Positions 43,197 through 53,256 are shown, counted from the stretch's first letter. The stretch is DNA of 64,000 nt from Anaerolineales bacterium (GCA_020060485.1 JAGVAB010000174.1:1-64000), one strand, 5' to 3'. Notes: generated by a model from the letters alone, not told the origin. Translations and numbers: made by a program.

Positions 43197-44387
43197 ATGG
43201 AAAAAAGGGACAGGTTTTTAAGGCTGGCTTTGTTTGGCGGGGTGTATTTTGTGGAAGGCGCCTTGTTGACTTATTTTTCAGCATTCAATGTCATCTATTT
43301 GCGCAGTTTTGACCTTTCTTATTCAAACATTGGCTTGATCAGCGGGATCACGCTGGTGCCGTTTGTGCTCAAGATCTTCATTGGCCTTTTGAGCGACAAG
43401 GTCAAGATTGGCCGCTGGGGATACCGTAAGCCGTATATCTTATTCGGGCTTGCTCTGCAGGCTGTGGCTTTTTTCCTGGTGCAGTTTGTTCATCCTGTTC
43501 ACCAATTTTCGGCTTTTCTGGTGTTGATGGTTTTATCTGCTTTGGGAATGTCCACCTATGATACTTGTACAGATGGGCTGTCCATCGATACCACTCCCGA
43601 AGCCGACCGCGGCCTGGTGCAGGGCATTATGGTGGGCGGGCGTGCGTTGAGCTCGATCTTGGCGGCAGCAGTGATCGGTTTGCTCTCGGCCCGCGGCAAT
43701 TGGCCGATGGTTTTTACATTGATTGCTGTTTTGAGCGTGCTGGTATTTGTCCTGACTTTCTTTGTGCAAGAGGCCAAAGAACGCAAAACGGAAGTGGCCT
43801 ATGAGAAAGGGGCATTCTCCGCTTTTCGTGATTGGGGTTTCATTCTCTTTCTGGTGCTGGGCATTTTATACCCGCTGGCTCTCTACAGCGCCAATGGAAT
43901 GGTGTCACCTTTCCTGAATGAATCTCTGGGCATTTCTCTGGACCGGGTGGGATTGTATATCTCTGTCTTTGGCTTTGGCACCGTTTTGGGGGCGGTGGTT
44001 GGCGGTCCTTTGATGAAGGTGCTGGGACGGCGCAAAAGCATTCTGGTTGCGCTTGTTCTAACCCTGGTTTCGACTGTGGGTTTGGCGTTGGCGCCTTCGG
44101 CTGGTTTGGCCTGGGTGATCGTCTTTCTGTTTGGCGTAGCCTTCGGGTACTACGAAACCGTTTACTTTGCCATGGGCATGGACTTTTCCGACCCGCGCAT
44201 CGCAGCCTTTATGTTCTCGATCATCATGGCGGTGGGCAATATCGGTATTGGTCTGGGTGCCCCGCTGGCCGGGGTGTTGGTGGACAATCTGGGCTTTCAG
44301 TCCATGTTCTGGATCTTTGCCGGGGTACATGTGCTGACCCTGCCGGTGGTGCTGGGTATTTTCAGGCTGCGCAAGGACATGCGCTAG
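43197..44387 (+). CDS. MFS transporter
   Basis: 396 residues from the ATG at 43197, with GGAGGAG just upstream; a TTG frame starting at 43185 would lie on that site. About twelve hydrophobic helices. The loop LSDKVKIGRWGYRKPYILFG follows helix 2, and PFLNESLGISLDRVGLYIS starts the second half. It belongs to a group that includes AmpG- and melibiose-type carriers; substrate unknown. Regulated probably by the upstream TetR protein, and followed by an enolase-superfamily enzyme and a peptidase. Confidence 0.83.
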   Translation: MEKRDRFLRLALFGGVYFVEGALLTYFSAFNVIYLRSFDLSYSNIGLISGITLVPFVLKIFIGLLSDKVKIGRWGYRKPYILFGLALQAVAFFLVQFVHPVHQFSAFLVLMVLSALGMSTYDTCTDGLSIDTTPEADRGLVQGIMVGGRALSSILAAAVIGLLSARGNWPMVFTLIAVLSVLVFVLTFFVQEAKERKTEVAYEKGAFSAFRDWGFILFLVLGILYPLALYSANGMVSPFLNESLGISLDRVGLYISVFGFGTVLGAVVGGPLMKVLGRRKSILVALVLTLVSTVGLALAPSAGLAWVIVFLFGVAFGYYETVYFAMGMDFSDPRIAAFMFSIIMAVGNIGIGLGAPLAGVLVDNLGFQSMFWIFAGVHVLTLPVVLGIFRLRKDMR

Positions 44388-44485
44388 CCCAGCGTCAACT
44401 TTGATGCCTGGTGGAAATCTTTCAAATTGTATGGGAAAACAACAAAAAATTCGGATTTTTGTGGCATGAGAAAGCAGGTGAATGG

Positions 44486-45556
44486 ATGAAGATTATTGAG
44501 ATGCGCGTATGGCCTTTGAACCTGGAACCGGTCAGCGCTTTCACCGTGGCCTATGGCAGTTACGATGTCTTTGAATATGCGCTCATTGAACTCATTACCG
44601 ATACAGGCTTGAGCGGCCTGGGCGAGGCCGCCCCGGATACCGAGGTGACCGGGGAGACGCAAGTCTCGGTGCTGCGCGATCTGGATTCTGCCCGGCAGGC
44701 TGTGGTCGGCAAGGATCCCTTTGACATGGAGCTGATCCTGCGCCACCTGGAGGAACTGCTGCCGCATGGTCCTTCTTCCCGGGCGGCGGTGGACATGGCC
44801 CTGTATGACCTGGTGGGCAAGGCGCTGGGTGTGCCTGTGTACCGCCTGTTGGGGGGCAAGGCGCACGCTGCGGTGCCGGCTTATCCGGTAGTGCCTTTGG
44901 ATGTGGCAGAGAGCATGGCGGCAGTGGCGGCGCAGTTTGCCGCTGGCGGAGCAAATACGCTGAAGGTCAAGATCGGCACCACCATTGAAGAAGATGAAGC
45001 CCGCCTGGCGGCCATTCGGGCAGCCATCGGCATGGAGATCAGGCTGCGGGTGGATGTTAACCAGGGTTGGGGGGATGCCGACACAGCCATAGCGGCTATT
45101 CGCCGGTTGACCAGGTTCAATTTGGACTATGTTGAGCAGCCGGTCAAGGACAGCGATATTGACGGCATGGCAGCGGTTTGCCGCGCCGTGGACGTGCCCA
45201 TCATGGCCGACGAAAGTTTGCACAGCCCGGCAGATGCCCTGGAGATCATCCAGAAGGGGGCGGCTGATATCCTTAATATCAAGTTGATGAAGTGCGGCGG
45301 CATTTATCGCGGTTTGCAGATTCTGGCGCTGGCCGAGGCGGCCGGCCTGCCCTGCATTGTGGGTTCGATGGGCGAGAGCAGCATTGCCAGCGCGGCGGGG
45401 GTGCATCTGACAGCAGCCAAAGCCAATATCCTGTCTTGCGAGGCCATCGGACCGCTATTCGTCAAAAACGACCCGGCAGAAGGTTTTCTGGCGGATCTGG
45501 AACGGATGGTCTTGCTGCCGCCGGAAGCGCCCGGCCTGGGGGTGCGCTTGAAATGA
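44486..45556 (+). CDS. Enolase-superfamily enzyme (MLE/dipeptide-epimerase subgroup)
   Basis: 356 residues from the ATG at 44486, preceded by AGGTGA. It has a capping domain followed by a TIM barrel with the catalytic K-x-K (LKVKIG), metal ligands in RVDVNQGW, EQPVKD and MADESLHS, and the second Lys in LNIKLMKCGG. These are typical of muconate-lactonising/dipeptide-epimerase members. The final strand is GSMGESSIASAAG and the classic DxD of L-Ala-D/L-Glu epimerases is not evident. It overlaps an M20 peptidase by ATGA, so racemisation of an amino-acid derivative or dipeptide is a reasonable guess. Confidence 0.83.
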   Translation: MKIIEMRVWPLNLEPVSAFTVAYGSYDVFEYALIELITDTGLSGLGEAAPDTEVTGETQVSVLRDLDSARQAVVGKDPFDMELILRHLEELLPHGPSSRAAVDMALYDLVGKALGVPVYRLLGGKAHAAVPAYPVVPLDVAESMAAVAAQFAAGGANTLKVKIGTTIEEDEARLAAIRAAIGMEIRLRVDVNQGWGDADTAIAAIRRLTRFNLDYVEQPVKDSDIDGMAAVCRAVDVPIMADESLHSPADALEIIQKGAADILNIKLMKCGGIYRGLQILALAEAAGLPCIVGSMGESSIASAAGVHLTAAKANILSCEAIGPLFVKNDPAEGFLADLERMVLLPPEAPGLGVRLK

Positions 45557-46893
45557 AACCTCCATCCGACCTGGGAGAACGTGCGGCGCGCTTGCTGAGC
45601 GAGTACATCCAGATCAACACCACCAACCCGCCGGGCAATGAGGCCCAGGCAGCGGATTTCTTTGCCCAGCAATTGCGCCAGCGCGGACTGGAACCGCGGG
45701 TTTATCCCACTGCGCCGGGGCGGGCGAATGTGGTAGCCCGCCTGAAAGGCCGGGGGGATGGCAGCCGCGGCCCACTGCTCTTGCTGCATCACATGGACGT
45801 GGTGACTGCCGAGGCAGCGGATTGGGTGCATGACCCCTTTGGCGGGGAGCTTGACGATGGTTATGTGTATGGGCGCGGTGCGCTGGATATGAAGTGCTTC
45901 GGCATCATGCACCTGATGGCCCTGGATATGCTTTTGCAGCAGGGTATGCCCCTTGACCGCGACATTATCTTCTTGGCTGTGGCCGATGAAGAGCAGGAAG
46001 GCGAATTTGGCGCGGGCTGGATGGTGGAGAATCACTGGGAGGAAATTGCCCCCGAGATCGTCTGGGACGAGGGCGGCTATGGCATCCGCGGGTTGTTGAA
46101 AGACGAGCTGGTCTTCTATGTGTCCGTGGCCGAGAAGAACGGGCTGTGGACACGGTTGATCGCCAGTGGAGAGGCGGGCCTGGGTTCCATTCCGCGCGGC
46201 AACAACCCGATTGATGTTTTGACACAGGCCTTGCACAAATTGCAGGAGTACCCTTTTCCGCCGCGTCTCACCCCAACCTCGGCTGAAATGCTGCGCCGCT
46301 TGGGAAGCACAGCCGGGTTCCCGCAGTCCTTTCTGTTGCAGCATGCCGCGAATCCCTTGCTCTGGCCGCTGGTCAGCCGCGCACTGACTGGGATGCCCAC
46401 CCTGAATGCGATGGTGCGCAATCTGGCCACGCCCACCGTGCTGCGCGGCGGTGAGAAAGAAAACATCATCCCTGCCCGGGCTGAGGCGATGCTGGACGTG
46501 CGCCTGCTGCCGGATGAAGACCCGGCGCGGTTCTTTGCAGAATTGGAAGCCTTGCTTGCTGACGACCGTCTGCGCCTGGAAACGCCAGCCGACCTGACAA
46601 TGCCTGCCGTGACACCCTTCGAGCATCCCTTCTTCGCTGGCCTGGAAGCCGGCATCACCGGCCTGGTGCCCGATTGCCAGGTGGCCCCCATGCTCACCCC
46701 CGGCGGCACCGACTCACGCTACTTCCGCCGCAAGGGCGCAGCCGCCTTTGGCCTGATCCCGATCATCATCGATCCTGATGAACTGGAGCGCATGCACGGC
46801 ATCGACGAGCGCATCTCGGTGGAGAATTTGGCGCTGGGGTCGCGGGTGGTGGCGGATGTGGTGGGGAGGGTGTGCAAAAGCACCCCATCCTAA
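45553..46893 (+). CDS. M20-family metallopeptidase
   Basis: 446 residues from the ATG at 45553, which overlaps the previous stop; the longer open frame is spurious. Zinc ligands appear in LLHHMDVV, GALDMKC, VADEEQEGEFGAG and near the C-terminus TPGGTDSRYF. The ArgE/DapE/carboxypeptidase G2 group hydrolyses N-acyl amino acids or dipeptides. Coupled translation with the epimerase-like enzyme suggests both act on one peptide-like compound imported or exported by the MFS protein. Exact substrate unknown. Confidence 0.88.
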   Translation: MKPPSDLGERAARLLSEYIQINTTNPPGNEAQAADFFAQQLRQRGLEPRVYPTAPGRANVVARLKGRGDGSRGPLLLLHHMDVVTAEAADWVHDPFGGELDDGYVYGRGALDMKCFGIMHLMALDMLLQQGMPLDRDIIFLAVADEEQEGEFGAGWMVENHWEEIAPEIVWDEGGYGIRGLLKDELVFYVSVAEKNGLWTRLIASGEAGLGSIPRGNNPIDVLTQALHKLQEYPFPPRLTPTSAEMLRRLGSTAGFPQSFLLQHAANPLLWPLVSRALTGMPTLNAMVRNLATPTVLRGGEKENIIPARAEAMLDVRLLPDEDPARFFAELEALLADDRLRLETPADLTMPAVTPFEHPFFAGLEAGITGLVPDCQVAPMLTPGGTDSRYFRRKGAAAFGLIPIIIDPDELERMHGIDERISVENLALGSRVVADVVGRVCKSTPS

Positions 46894-47013
46894 CCTTCCC
46901 CAATTTGTGGTACTGCTACAAATCAGGGAAGGCATATGTTGAGTATCCAAAATTTGATGATAATAAGTTATTGTATTATGAAGTTTTGGCGTACTGAATA
47001 GATCGATAGCATA

Positions 47014-47048
47014 AGCTGCCTGCTGGTTATTCCGCAGGCGGCTTTTTG
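47014..47048 (+). terminator. Terminator of the TetR-MFS-epimerase-peptidase unit
   Basis: AGCTGCCTGC and GCAGGCGGCT pair (one G-U) around ten bases and are followed by TTTTTGAT. It lies 120 bases after the peptidase stop; the stretch between shows no gene. Confidence 0.75.
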
Positions 47049-47082
47049 ATTTCCCGGTATTGAAATAATCTTGCCTGTCCCT

Positions 47083-47131
47083 GCGAAAAAAACAGTCCCG
47101 TTTTGCATGATTTTGCAAAACGGGACTGTTT
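47083..47131 (-). terminator. Terminator of the threonine operon
   Basis: A perfect 18-bp stem (47090-47107 with 47114-47131, loop six bases) is followed on the minus strand by seven T residues. It lies five bases beyond the thrC stop. Confidence 0.93.
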
Positions 47132-47136
47132 GTGTC

Positions 47137-48459
47137 CTACAACTTTCTCTCTCCAATTGCCTTAAGCACGGCATCATAGCTGGCTTCGAGTTCAACCGGT
47201 GGGTTGGCGAACTGCGACTCGATGCCATCCAGACGCAGGTTGTGATAATCGACCTTGAAGCCGGAGAACTTCAAGCCGTGGGCGGTGGAGATGACCACCA
47301 CGCGCTCGTCGGAATGGATGATGCCTTTGTCGAGCAGCTTGATCAGGGCGCCCAGGGCGACGCCGGTGTGCGGGCAGCAGTACAGTCCGGTGCGGTCGGC
47401 GCGGGCGGCGGCGTTGGCCAGCTCTTCCTCACTGACCTGCTCGACCACACCGTCAAAGGATTTGAGGATGCGCACGGCGCGTTCGTAGCTGACCGGGTTG
47501 CCGATCTGGATAGCGGAGGCGAGGGTCTTCTTTGCGGCCACGGGTTTGAAATCGGTATAGTCGGTGATGAAGCTCAGGTATAGGGGATTGGCCTGGTCCG
47601 ACTGGGCGCAGGCGATGCGCGGCAGGCGTTCGATCAGGCCCAGTTCTTTCATCATCAGCAGGCCCTTGCCCAGCGCCGAAACATTGCCCAGATTGCCTGA
47701 GGGCAGGATGATCCAGTCCGGCACTTGCCAATCGAGCTGCTGCACGATCTCGATGCCGACCGTCTTCTGGCCCTCGATGCGCAGGGAGTTCATCGAATTG
47801 GCCAGGTAGATGGTGGGGTCTTCCGAAAGCTGCTGCACGATGCGCATGCAGCCGTCGAAGTCTGTGTCCAGCGAGAGCACCAGCGCGCCGTTGGCGATGG
47901 GCTGGATGAGTTGAGCAGTGGAGACCTTGCCCCGCGGCAGGAGGATCACGGCGGGGATCTCGGAGGCGGCGGCGTAGGCGGCCAGGGCGGCGGAGGTGTC
48001 TCCGGTGGATGCGCAGGCGATGGCTTTGATGTCCTTGCCGTCCTTGCGCATCTGCTTGACCGCCGAGACGAGCACCGTCATGCCCAGGTCCTTGAAAGAG
48101 CCGGTGTGGCTGTTGCCGCACAGCTTGACCCACAGATCGGGCACGCCGATCTGCTTGCCCAGCAGGTGGGCGTTGTAGATGTTGGAGTTGCCTTCGTACA
48201 TGGAGACCACGCTGTCGTTCTCCAACTGCGGGCAGACCCATTCTTTTTTGCCCCACACGCCGCTGCCGTATGGATAGCGGCGTGTGTGTTCGCGCAAGTC
48301 AAAGAGCTCTTTCCATTCTTCAGCGCTGTGGTCCTTGAGGGCGTCCAGGTCATGTTCGACTTCCAGCAAGCCACCGCAGTCTTCGCAGCGATAGATTACA
48401 TCATAGATCGGGTAGCGCTTTTGACAGCGGATACATTCATACCAGCAGGTGTAGCTCAT
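47137..48459 (-). CDS. thrC: Threonine synthase
   Basis: 440 residues, PLP-dependent fold type II. A zinc-ribbon-like N-terminus (CIRCQK, CEDCGG) precedes the core with PLP-binding Lys123 in [23 protein letters not shown] and [15 protein letters not shown]. It converts O-phosphohomoserine to threonine. Last gene of a minus-strand run with lysC, asd, hom and an unknown HAD-like protein. Because no homoserine kinase is recognised in the operon, the source of its substrate is an open question. Confidence 0.94.
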   Translation of the reverse strand: MSYTCWYECIRCQKRYPIYDVIYRCEDCGGLLEVEHDLDALKDHSAEEWKELFDLREHTRRYPYGSGVWGKKEWVCPQLENDSVVSMYEGNSNIYNAHLLGKQIGVPDLWVKLCGNSHTGSFKDLGMTVLVSAVKQMRKDGKDIKAIACASTGDTSAALAAYAAASEIPAVILLPRGKVSTAQLIQPIANGALVLSLDTDFDGCMRIVQQLSEDPTIYLANSMNSLRIEGQKTVGIEIVQQLDWQVPDWIILPSGNLGNVSALGKGLLMMKELGLIERLPRIACAQSDQANPLYLSFITDYTDFKPVAAKKTLASAIQIGNPVSYERAVRILKSFDGVVEQVSEEELANAAARADRTGLYCCPHTGVALGALIKLLDKGIIHSDERVVVISTAHGLKFSGFKVDYHNLRLDGIESQFANPPVELEASYDAVLKAIGERKL

Positions 48460-48462
48460 GGG

Positions 48463-49590
48463 TCACGCTCCGAGTATGTGGGTTTCGGTCTGGTGGATGG
48501 GGCGCAGACCTGCTGCTGCCTGTTCGGCGGAAGGCATGGAGGCTTCATCCGGTTTGTCGGAAATGCCAAACAACAGCGCCCCCGCAGATTGCCATTGCAG
48601 GGCGATCTGATAGACCTCGCGGGTCAGCACGATCTCTTCTTTGAGCATGGTTTCCGGTAGAGTATCATCTGGCAGATGCCCCATGCGTTTGACGGTGGCC
48701 AGGTATTCACATTGGCGGAAGGCCTTAAAAGGCGTGGGGTCGCCTTGCGCATAGCTTTCATAGAAACATTCGTGCATCTGGCGGAGTTCCTGTGGAAAAC
48801 CGGCTTTGGCGGCCTCGCTTTCGGCCACCAATTCAGAGAAGGAGGCCACTTTTTTCGCATAGTACCATTCCAGCAGGCGGTCGAGGTTGACCCAGCCGCC
48901 GCTCAGTACCAGGCAGATATACACAAGGTAATCCTGGTTATCGGCGGTCAGCGGGTGGAAATCGGGCTGGTTGAGAGTGTCGTACATTTTCTGAAATTGA
49001 AGCAGATCTGCATCTTCGCCCAGCACTTTACCGGCGGTGATGCAGGCAGCCTCCAGGCGCGCCTGGTCGATGAGCTTGTGGTTGCGGCCTCTGGCGCCCA
49101 GGGCGGTTTTGTCAATGTCGAAGAGCACGACGGTGGTTTCATCCACCAGGAAGTTCAGTTGTTTCAAAGTCTGCGCGAATTGTTCAAGCGCCGTCCAGCG
49201 GTTGGCGGTGTACAGGGTGCCGGAATCCAGCTTTTCGGCATGGAAGCTCAAGGGGCCGATTTTTTCCGAACCGATGAAGGCCATCCCCGGCCAGCCGCCA
49301 ACGGCAGCAATGTTGGCGAAGGCAGTGCCGTCATTCATGCGCGTATCACCCATATACACCAGGCGCGCCAGCGGATTGGCCGAGCGCATCTGTTGGGCGG
49401 TTTGCAGCACAGCGTGGATCACCCTGGCATATTCGGGGGTGGTTTTACGCGGGATGCTGCCAGGCTCAATGCCCAACTGGCTGCGTAATTGCGGCAGGCC
49501 CGGCAGGCCGGGGTCGGCAGGGATCAGATTGCGGTAGAGGACACGGTCACCCAGAAAGGAACTGAGCGCTGCCCGTTCAACAGGTTTCAT
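48463..49590 (-). CDS. Unknown protein with HAD motifs in permuted order, in the threonine operon
   Basis: 375 residues not matching a named family I know. Four HAD-phosphatase-like motifs are visible but in circularly permuted order: a Lys motif ([16 protein letters not shown], Lys49), GDTRMND (Asp82, Asp87), the nucleophile motif FDIDKT (Asp158, Asp160, Thr162), then a cap-like stretch, then [11 protein letters not shown] (Ser334, Lys336). In ordinary HAD proteins FDxDxT comes first. The gene overlaps asd by four bases and lies three bases before thrC, the place where thrB is often found. Phosphotransfer to homoserine or phosphatase activity is possible; this is inference. Confidence 0.6.
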   Translation of the reverse strand: MKPVERAALSSFLGDRVLYRNLIPADPGLPGLPQLRSQLGIEPGSIPRKTTPEYARVIHAVLQTAQQMRSANPLARLVYMGDTRMNDGTAFANIAAVGGWPGMAFIGSEKIGPLSFHAEKLDSGTLYTANRWTALEQFAQTLKQLNFLVDETTVVLFDIDKTALGARGRNHKLIDQARLEAACITAGKVLGEDADLLQFQKMYDTLNQPDFHPLTADNQDYLVYICLVLSGGWVNLDRLLEWYYAKKVASFSELVAESEAAKAGFPQELRQMHECFYESYAQGDPTPFKAFRQCEYLATVKRMGHLPDDTLPETMLKEEIVLTREVYQIALQWQSAGALLFGISDKPDEASMPSAEQAAAGLRPIHQTETHILGA

Positions 49591-50639
49591 TGTATGTACC
49601 CTCCTGCGACCAACAGCTCGGCGTTGAGCAGAGAACCGCCAGCTGCGCCGCGAATGGCATTGTGCACCACGCTCACCAGACGCAAGTCGAGCATGGGGCA
49701 GGGACGCACGCGCCCCACCGTACAGACCATGCCGTTGTCGGCATCCCGGTCCCGACGGGGTTGGGGACGATCAGGCTCCATGCGCACGATCACCGGGTGG
49801 GCAGGGGCGCTGGGCAGGTCCCAGGCCAGTTCAGGACCGCGGTAATTTGCCAGCACCTCGATGGCTTCCTGCGGGCTGGGCTTGCGTTTGAAGCCCACCG
49901 ACAGGCAGATGGTGTGGCCGTGCAGCACCGGTGCGCGGTTGGATTGGGCCGAGATGACCATCTCGGCATCAATGCGCCTGCCGTTTTGCATCTTGCCCAG
50001 CAAGGCACGGCTTTCCGATTCCATCTTTTCTTCTTCACCCTGGATGAATGGGATCAGGTTGTCGCTGGCGTCCAGGAATGAAACGCCGGGGTAACCTGCA
50101 CCAGAGATGGCCTGAAAAGAAACCGCCATGAAGCGGTCGATCTCAAAGGCTTGATGCAGAGGCTTGAGGGCCATGACGATGCCGGTGGTGGTACAGTTTG
50201 GGCTGGTCACCAGCAGACCTTTCCAGCCGCGGTTCTTTTTCTGTTCAGCCAGCATGGCAATGTGATCGCCATTCACTTCGGGGATGATGACCGGCACATC
50301 CGGATCCAGACGGAAGGCCGAGGCATTGGAACACACGGCAACACCGGCCTCAGCCAGGCGGGGTTCGATTTGGCGGGCCACTTCGGCTGGCAGGGCCGAG
50401 AAGGCCACCCGGCCGGGAATCTCGGCGTCCAGAGGCAGGACGGGCATTTGGTTGATGCCTTGCGGCGGGTCGCCGGCGATGACCCAGTTGGCGGCTTCGC
50501 CGTAGGTTCGGCCAGCGCTGCGTTCTGAACCAACCAGAGCAGCAATTTCAAACCAGGGATGATTTGCCAGCATTTGAATGAAACGCTGGCCCACGATGCC
50601 TGTGGCACCCAAAACTGCAACGGGAATTTTGTTCATCAT
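49587..50639 (-). CDS. asd: Aspartate-semialdehyde dehydrogenase
   Basis: 350 residues of the archaeal/fungal-like Asd group. NADP-binding GATGIVGQRF at the N-terminus, catalytic Cys149 in TSPNCTTTG, the SGAGYPGVSF segment and the late His in LHGHTICLSVGFKRKP. It reduces aspartyl phosphate to the semialdehyde. It overlaps the permuted HAD-like gene and lies 111 bases after lysC. Confidence 0.94.
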   Translation of the reverse strand: MMNKIPVAVLGATGIVGQRFIQMLANHPWFEIAALVGSERSAGRTYGEAANWVIAGDPPQGINQMPVLPLDAEIPGRVAFSALPAEVARQIEPRLAEAGVAVCSNASAFRLDPDVPVIIPEVNGDHIAMLAEQKKNRGWKGLLVTSPNCTTTGIVMALKPLHQAFEIDRFMAVSFQAISGAGYPGVSFLDASDNLIPFIQGEEEKMESESRALLGKMQNGRRIDAEMVISAQSNRAPVLHGHTICLSVGFKRKPSPQEAIEVLANYRGPELAWDLPSAPAHPVIVRMEPDRPQPRRDRDADNGMVCTVGRVRPCPMLDLRLVSVVHNAIRGAAGGSLLNAELLVAGGYIQ

Positions 50640-50750
50640 ATTTCACCTTTCGCCCAAGAGCGGGCGGATATTTTTTTCGGTCATTGCGACAAGTTCAGCG
50701 GTTTGATCGATCCGGTGCCCAGGCCGCGAAGTGCAGGCCAGGCAAACGGA

Positions 50751-52166
50751 TCAGTTTCCGTTTTTCTCAACCACTTCGGCATGGATGGCCTGCACGGCGC
50801 GGTTGGCGTCTTTGGCTGCCAGCACCAGGGAAATGCTGAACTCGGAAGAGCCCTGGGCGATGGCGATGACGTTGATGCCGGCCTGGCCTAAAGCGCCAAA
50901 GATGCGGGCAGAAACGCCGGGTGTCTCCCGCATGCCGGCCCCGATGACGGTCAGGATCTCCACTTCGTCTTGCGCCCAGATGCGGTCAATGTCACGGCGC
51001 ATCAATTCGAGGGCCATCTCGGTCTCGATCGATTTCAGTACGCCGGGCACACTTTCCGAAGGGATGACGAAACAGATCGACTGTTCCGAGGAGGACTGCG
51101 AGATCATCAGCACGCTGGCACCCTCGCGGGCCACGGCGGCAAAGGTGCGGGCGGCGATGCCGGGTACGCCCAGCATGCCGCGGCCTTCCACGTTGAGGAT
51201 GCTCAGATTGCGGATGGTGGTAATGGCAGTGACAATGCCGGGCTTGCTGTTCGAATCCTTGCTGATGCGCGTGCCGGGGTGGGTTGGGTTGAAGGTATTC
51301 TTGACCCACAGGGGAATACCGCGCTCAATGATCGGGCGAATGGTCTTGGGGTGCAGCACCTTGGCGCCGAAATAGGCCAGTTCACCTACCTCGCTGTACG
51401 ACAGCTCTGACACCACTTTGGCGGAAGGCACCACACGCGGGTCGGCTGTCATCACGCCGTCCACATCGGTATAGGTATACACTTCGGCTGCATCGAGGCA
51501 GTCGCCCAGGATGGCAGAGGTATAATCACTGCCGCCGCGGCCCAGGGTGGTGGTTACGCCGCTCCGGGTGGCGCCAATGAAACCGGTCACTACCGGGGTC
51601 AGGCCTTTTTCCAGCAAGGGCAGCATTTTTTCCTGAATGCGGGTGCGCGTCAAATCCATGACGGGAGCAGCGTCCATGAAATGTTCATCGGTAACGATCA
51701 GTTCGGAAGCATCCACTGCCATGCTGGGGGTGCCAATCTCTTGCAGCAGGGCGGCAAAGACGCGGGCATTCATACGCTCGCCCAGCGAGGCAATTGAATC
51801 GGTACCGCGCGGAGTCACTTCGCCCATGACGTGGATACTGCCGCATAAGGTGCGCAATTCCCGGATGAAGTGACTGATGCCGGTTTCCAGTGCGGTGCGG
51901 GCTTCGCCTTTTGGCAGCAGGGCACGGATGGTTTCCTGGTGGCGGTAGTGAATATCATCAATAGTGGTGGTATACAGCTTTTCGTCGCCTGATGCAGCGG
52001 CTTTGGCCGCGGTCAGCAGGGCGTTGGTGATGCCGCTCATGGCAGATACCACAACGACTACATGGTCCCAGTCACGGGTTTGTTGTTGTACAATGGCTGC
52101 GGCCTGGCGCAGGGCATCCACGCTACCTACTGAGGTGCCGCCGAATTTTATGGTTAAGACGCTCAT
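50751..52166 (-). CDS. lysC: Aspartokinase with ACT domains
   Basis: 471 residues. Kinase motifs KFGGTSVGS at the N-terminus, then GRGGSDYTSA and VYTYTDVDGVMTADPR, followed by two C-terminal ACT domains (about 315-460; ISQSSSEQSICF and IAQGSSEFSISLVL) for feedback control by threonine or lysine. First committed step of the aspartate family. It ends 111 bases upstream of asd and lies 22 bases after hom. Confidence 0.95.
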   Translation of the reverse strand: MSVLTIKFGGTSVGSVDALRQAAAIVQQQTRDWDHVVVVVSAMSGITNALLTAAKAAASGDEKLYTTTIDDIHYRHQETIRALLPKGEARTALETGISHFIRELRTLCGSIHVMGEVTPRGTDSIASLGERMNARVFAALLQEIGTPSMAVDASELIVTDEHFMDAAPVMDLTRTRIQEKMLPLLEKGLTPVVTGFIGATRSGVTTTLGRGGSDYTSAILGDCLDAAEVYTYTDVDGVMTADPRVVPSAKVVSELSYSEVGELAYFGAKVLHPKTIRPIIERGIPLWVKNTFNPTHPGTRISKDSNSKPGIVTAITTIRNLSILNVEGRGMLGVPGIAARTFAAVAREGASVLMISQSSSEQSICFVIPSESVPGVLKSIETEMALELMRRDIDRIWAQDEVEILTVIGAGMRETPGVSARIFGALGQAGINVIAIAQGSSEFSISLVLAAKDANRAVQAIHAEVVEKNGN

Positions 52167-52188
52167 AGAATGATCCTTGATAATGAGA

Positions 52189-53256
52189 TTAGACAGCCAG
52201 ATGCAGGATGTCGCTGAAAACGCCGGCGGCGGTTACTGCTACCCCGGCTCCCGGCCCGGCGATGACCAGCGGTGTATCGGCGTAGCGGGCGGTGGTCAGG
52301 GCAAAATAATTGTCCGGCCCTTGCAAGGCACCCAGGGCGCTGCTTTTGGCCGCCATTTCCAGGCCGACAGCCGCTTTGCCGGCAGAGATGCGCGCCACAT
52401 AGCGCGGCACCATGCCTTCAGCCAGGGCAGGCTGCAAACGTTGTTGAAAGACTTCATCCAGCGTGTGCATATTGGTCAAAAAATCATCCAGCGATAGACT
52501 GGCGATCTGGTCGCTATACAATTTTTCGATGGGCAGGTTGTCCATTTCCAGGGGCATGCCGGCCGTGCGGGCCAGGATGACAGCCTTGCGGGCTACATCC
52601 AGACCGCTGAGGTCCTGGCGGGGGTCTGGCTCGGTGTATCCCAACTGGTGCGCCTCGTTGACCGCAGCACTGTAGGATACGCCTTGTTCCAGCCGGGTGC
52701 AGAGAAAGCCCAGTGTGCCGCTCAGGCAGCCCTGAATGGCAGTAACCGTGTCGCCGGTAGCCAGAAGGTCACGCAGGGCAGCCATGACCGGCAGCCCGGC
52801 CCCGACAGTGGCCTCGCAGCGCAGCCGGGGATGACCAAAAAGCGGACTCGCCTGCTCCCAGGGCGCGCTGATGGGGTGCTTGTTAGCCAGCACTACGCCG
52901 CAGCCATTGTGCAAGGCAGACAGGATGAGCGGCATGGTCTCAACGGAGGCGGTGGTATCCACGAGAATGGAACCGGCATGCAGTAAATTGTTCAGGGAAG
53001 CGGCGGCCTGACTCGCCGGCAGATCTGCCAGTGAACGCCCGGCCGCCTTTTGAGTTATGGCGGTACGGATTTGCTGATCCGTCAACCCGGAGGCGGCATG
53101 CAGCACGGCCCGGCTGTCGGCCAGAGTGGTGAAGCCCAGCTCCAGGTGGCGGTCTTTTTGCAGGCGGCTGCGGCTGGTCAGTACCTGATTTGCCAGTTCC
53201 TGACCGACCTTGCCCAGCCCCAGCAGGATGATGTTGATCTTTTTGTGTACCGTCAT
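52189..53256 (-). CDS. hom: Homoserine dehydrogenase
   Basis: 355 residues from the ATG at 53256 (MTVHKKINIILLGLG), which has TGGAG upstream; the longer frame from 53322 is unlikely. NAD(P)-binding GLGKVGQEL, ANKHPISA, the active-site EATVGAGLPVMAALRDLL with LSGTLGFL, and LGYTEPDPRQDLSGLDVARK are all present. No ACT domain follows, so feedback presumably acts at aspartokinase. First gene of the aspartate-family run. Confidence 0.94.
   Translation of the reverse strand: MTVHKKINIILLGLGKVGQELANQVLTSRSRLQKDRHLELGFTTLADSRAVLHAASGLTDQQIRTAITQKAAGRSLADLPASQAAASLNNLLHAGSILVDTTASVETMPLILSALHNGCGVVLANKHPISAPWEQASPLFGHPRLRCEATVGAGLPVMAALRDLLATGDTVTAIQGCLSGTLGFLCTRLEQGVSYSAAVNEAHQLGYTEPDPRQDLSGLDVARKAVILARTAGMPLEMDNLPIEKLYSDQIASLSLDDFLTNMHTLDEVFQQRLQPALAEGMVPRYVARISAGKAAVGLEMAAKSSALGALQGPDNYFALTTARYADTPLVIAGPGAGVAVTAAGVFSDILHLAV

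Noticed and set aside
50640..50750. CGCCC/GGGCG hairpin followed by T-run between lysC and asd
   Set aside because: The T-run is on the plus strand where no gene needs termination, and the stem is only five pairs.
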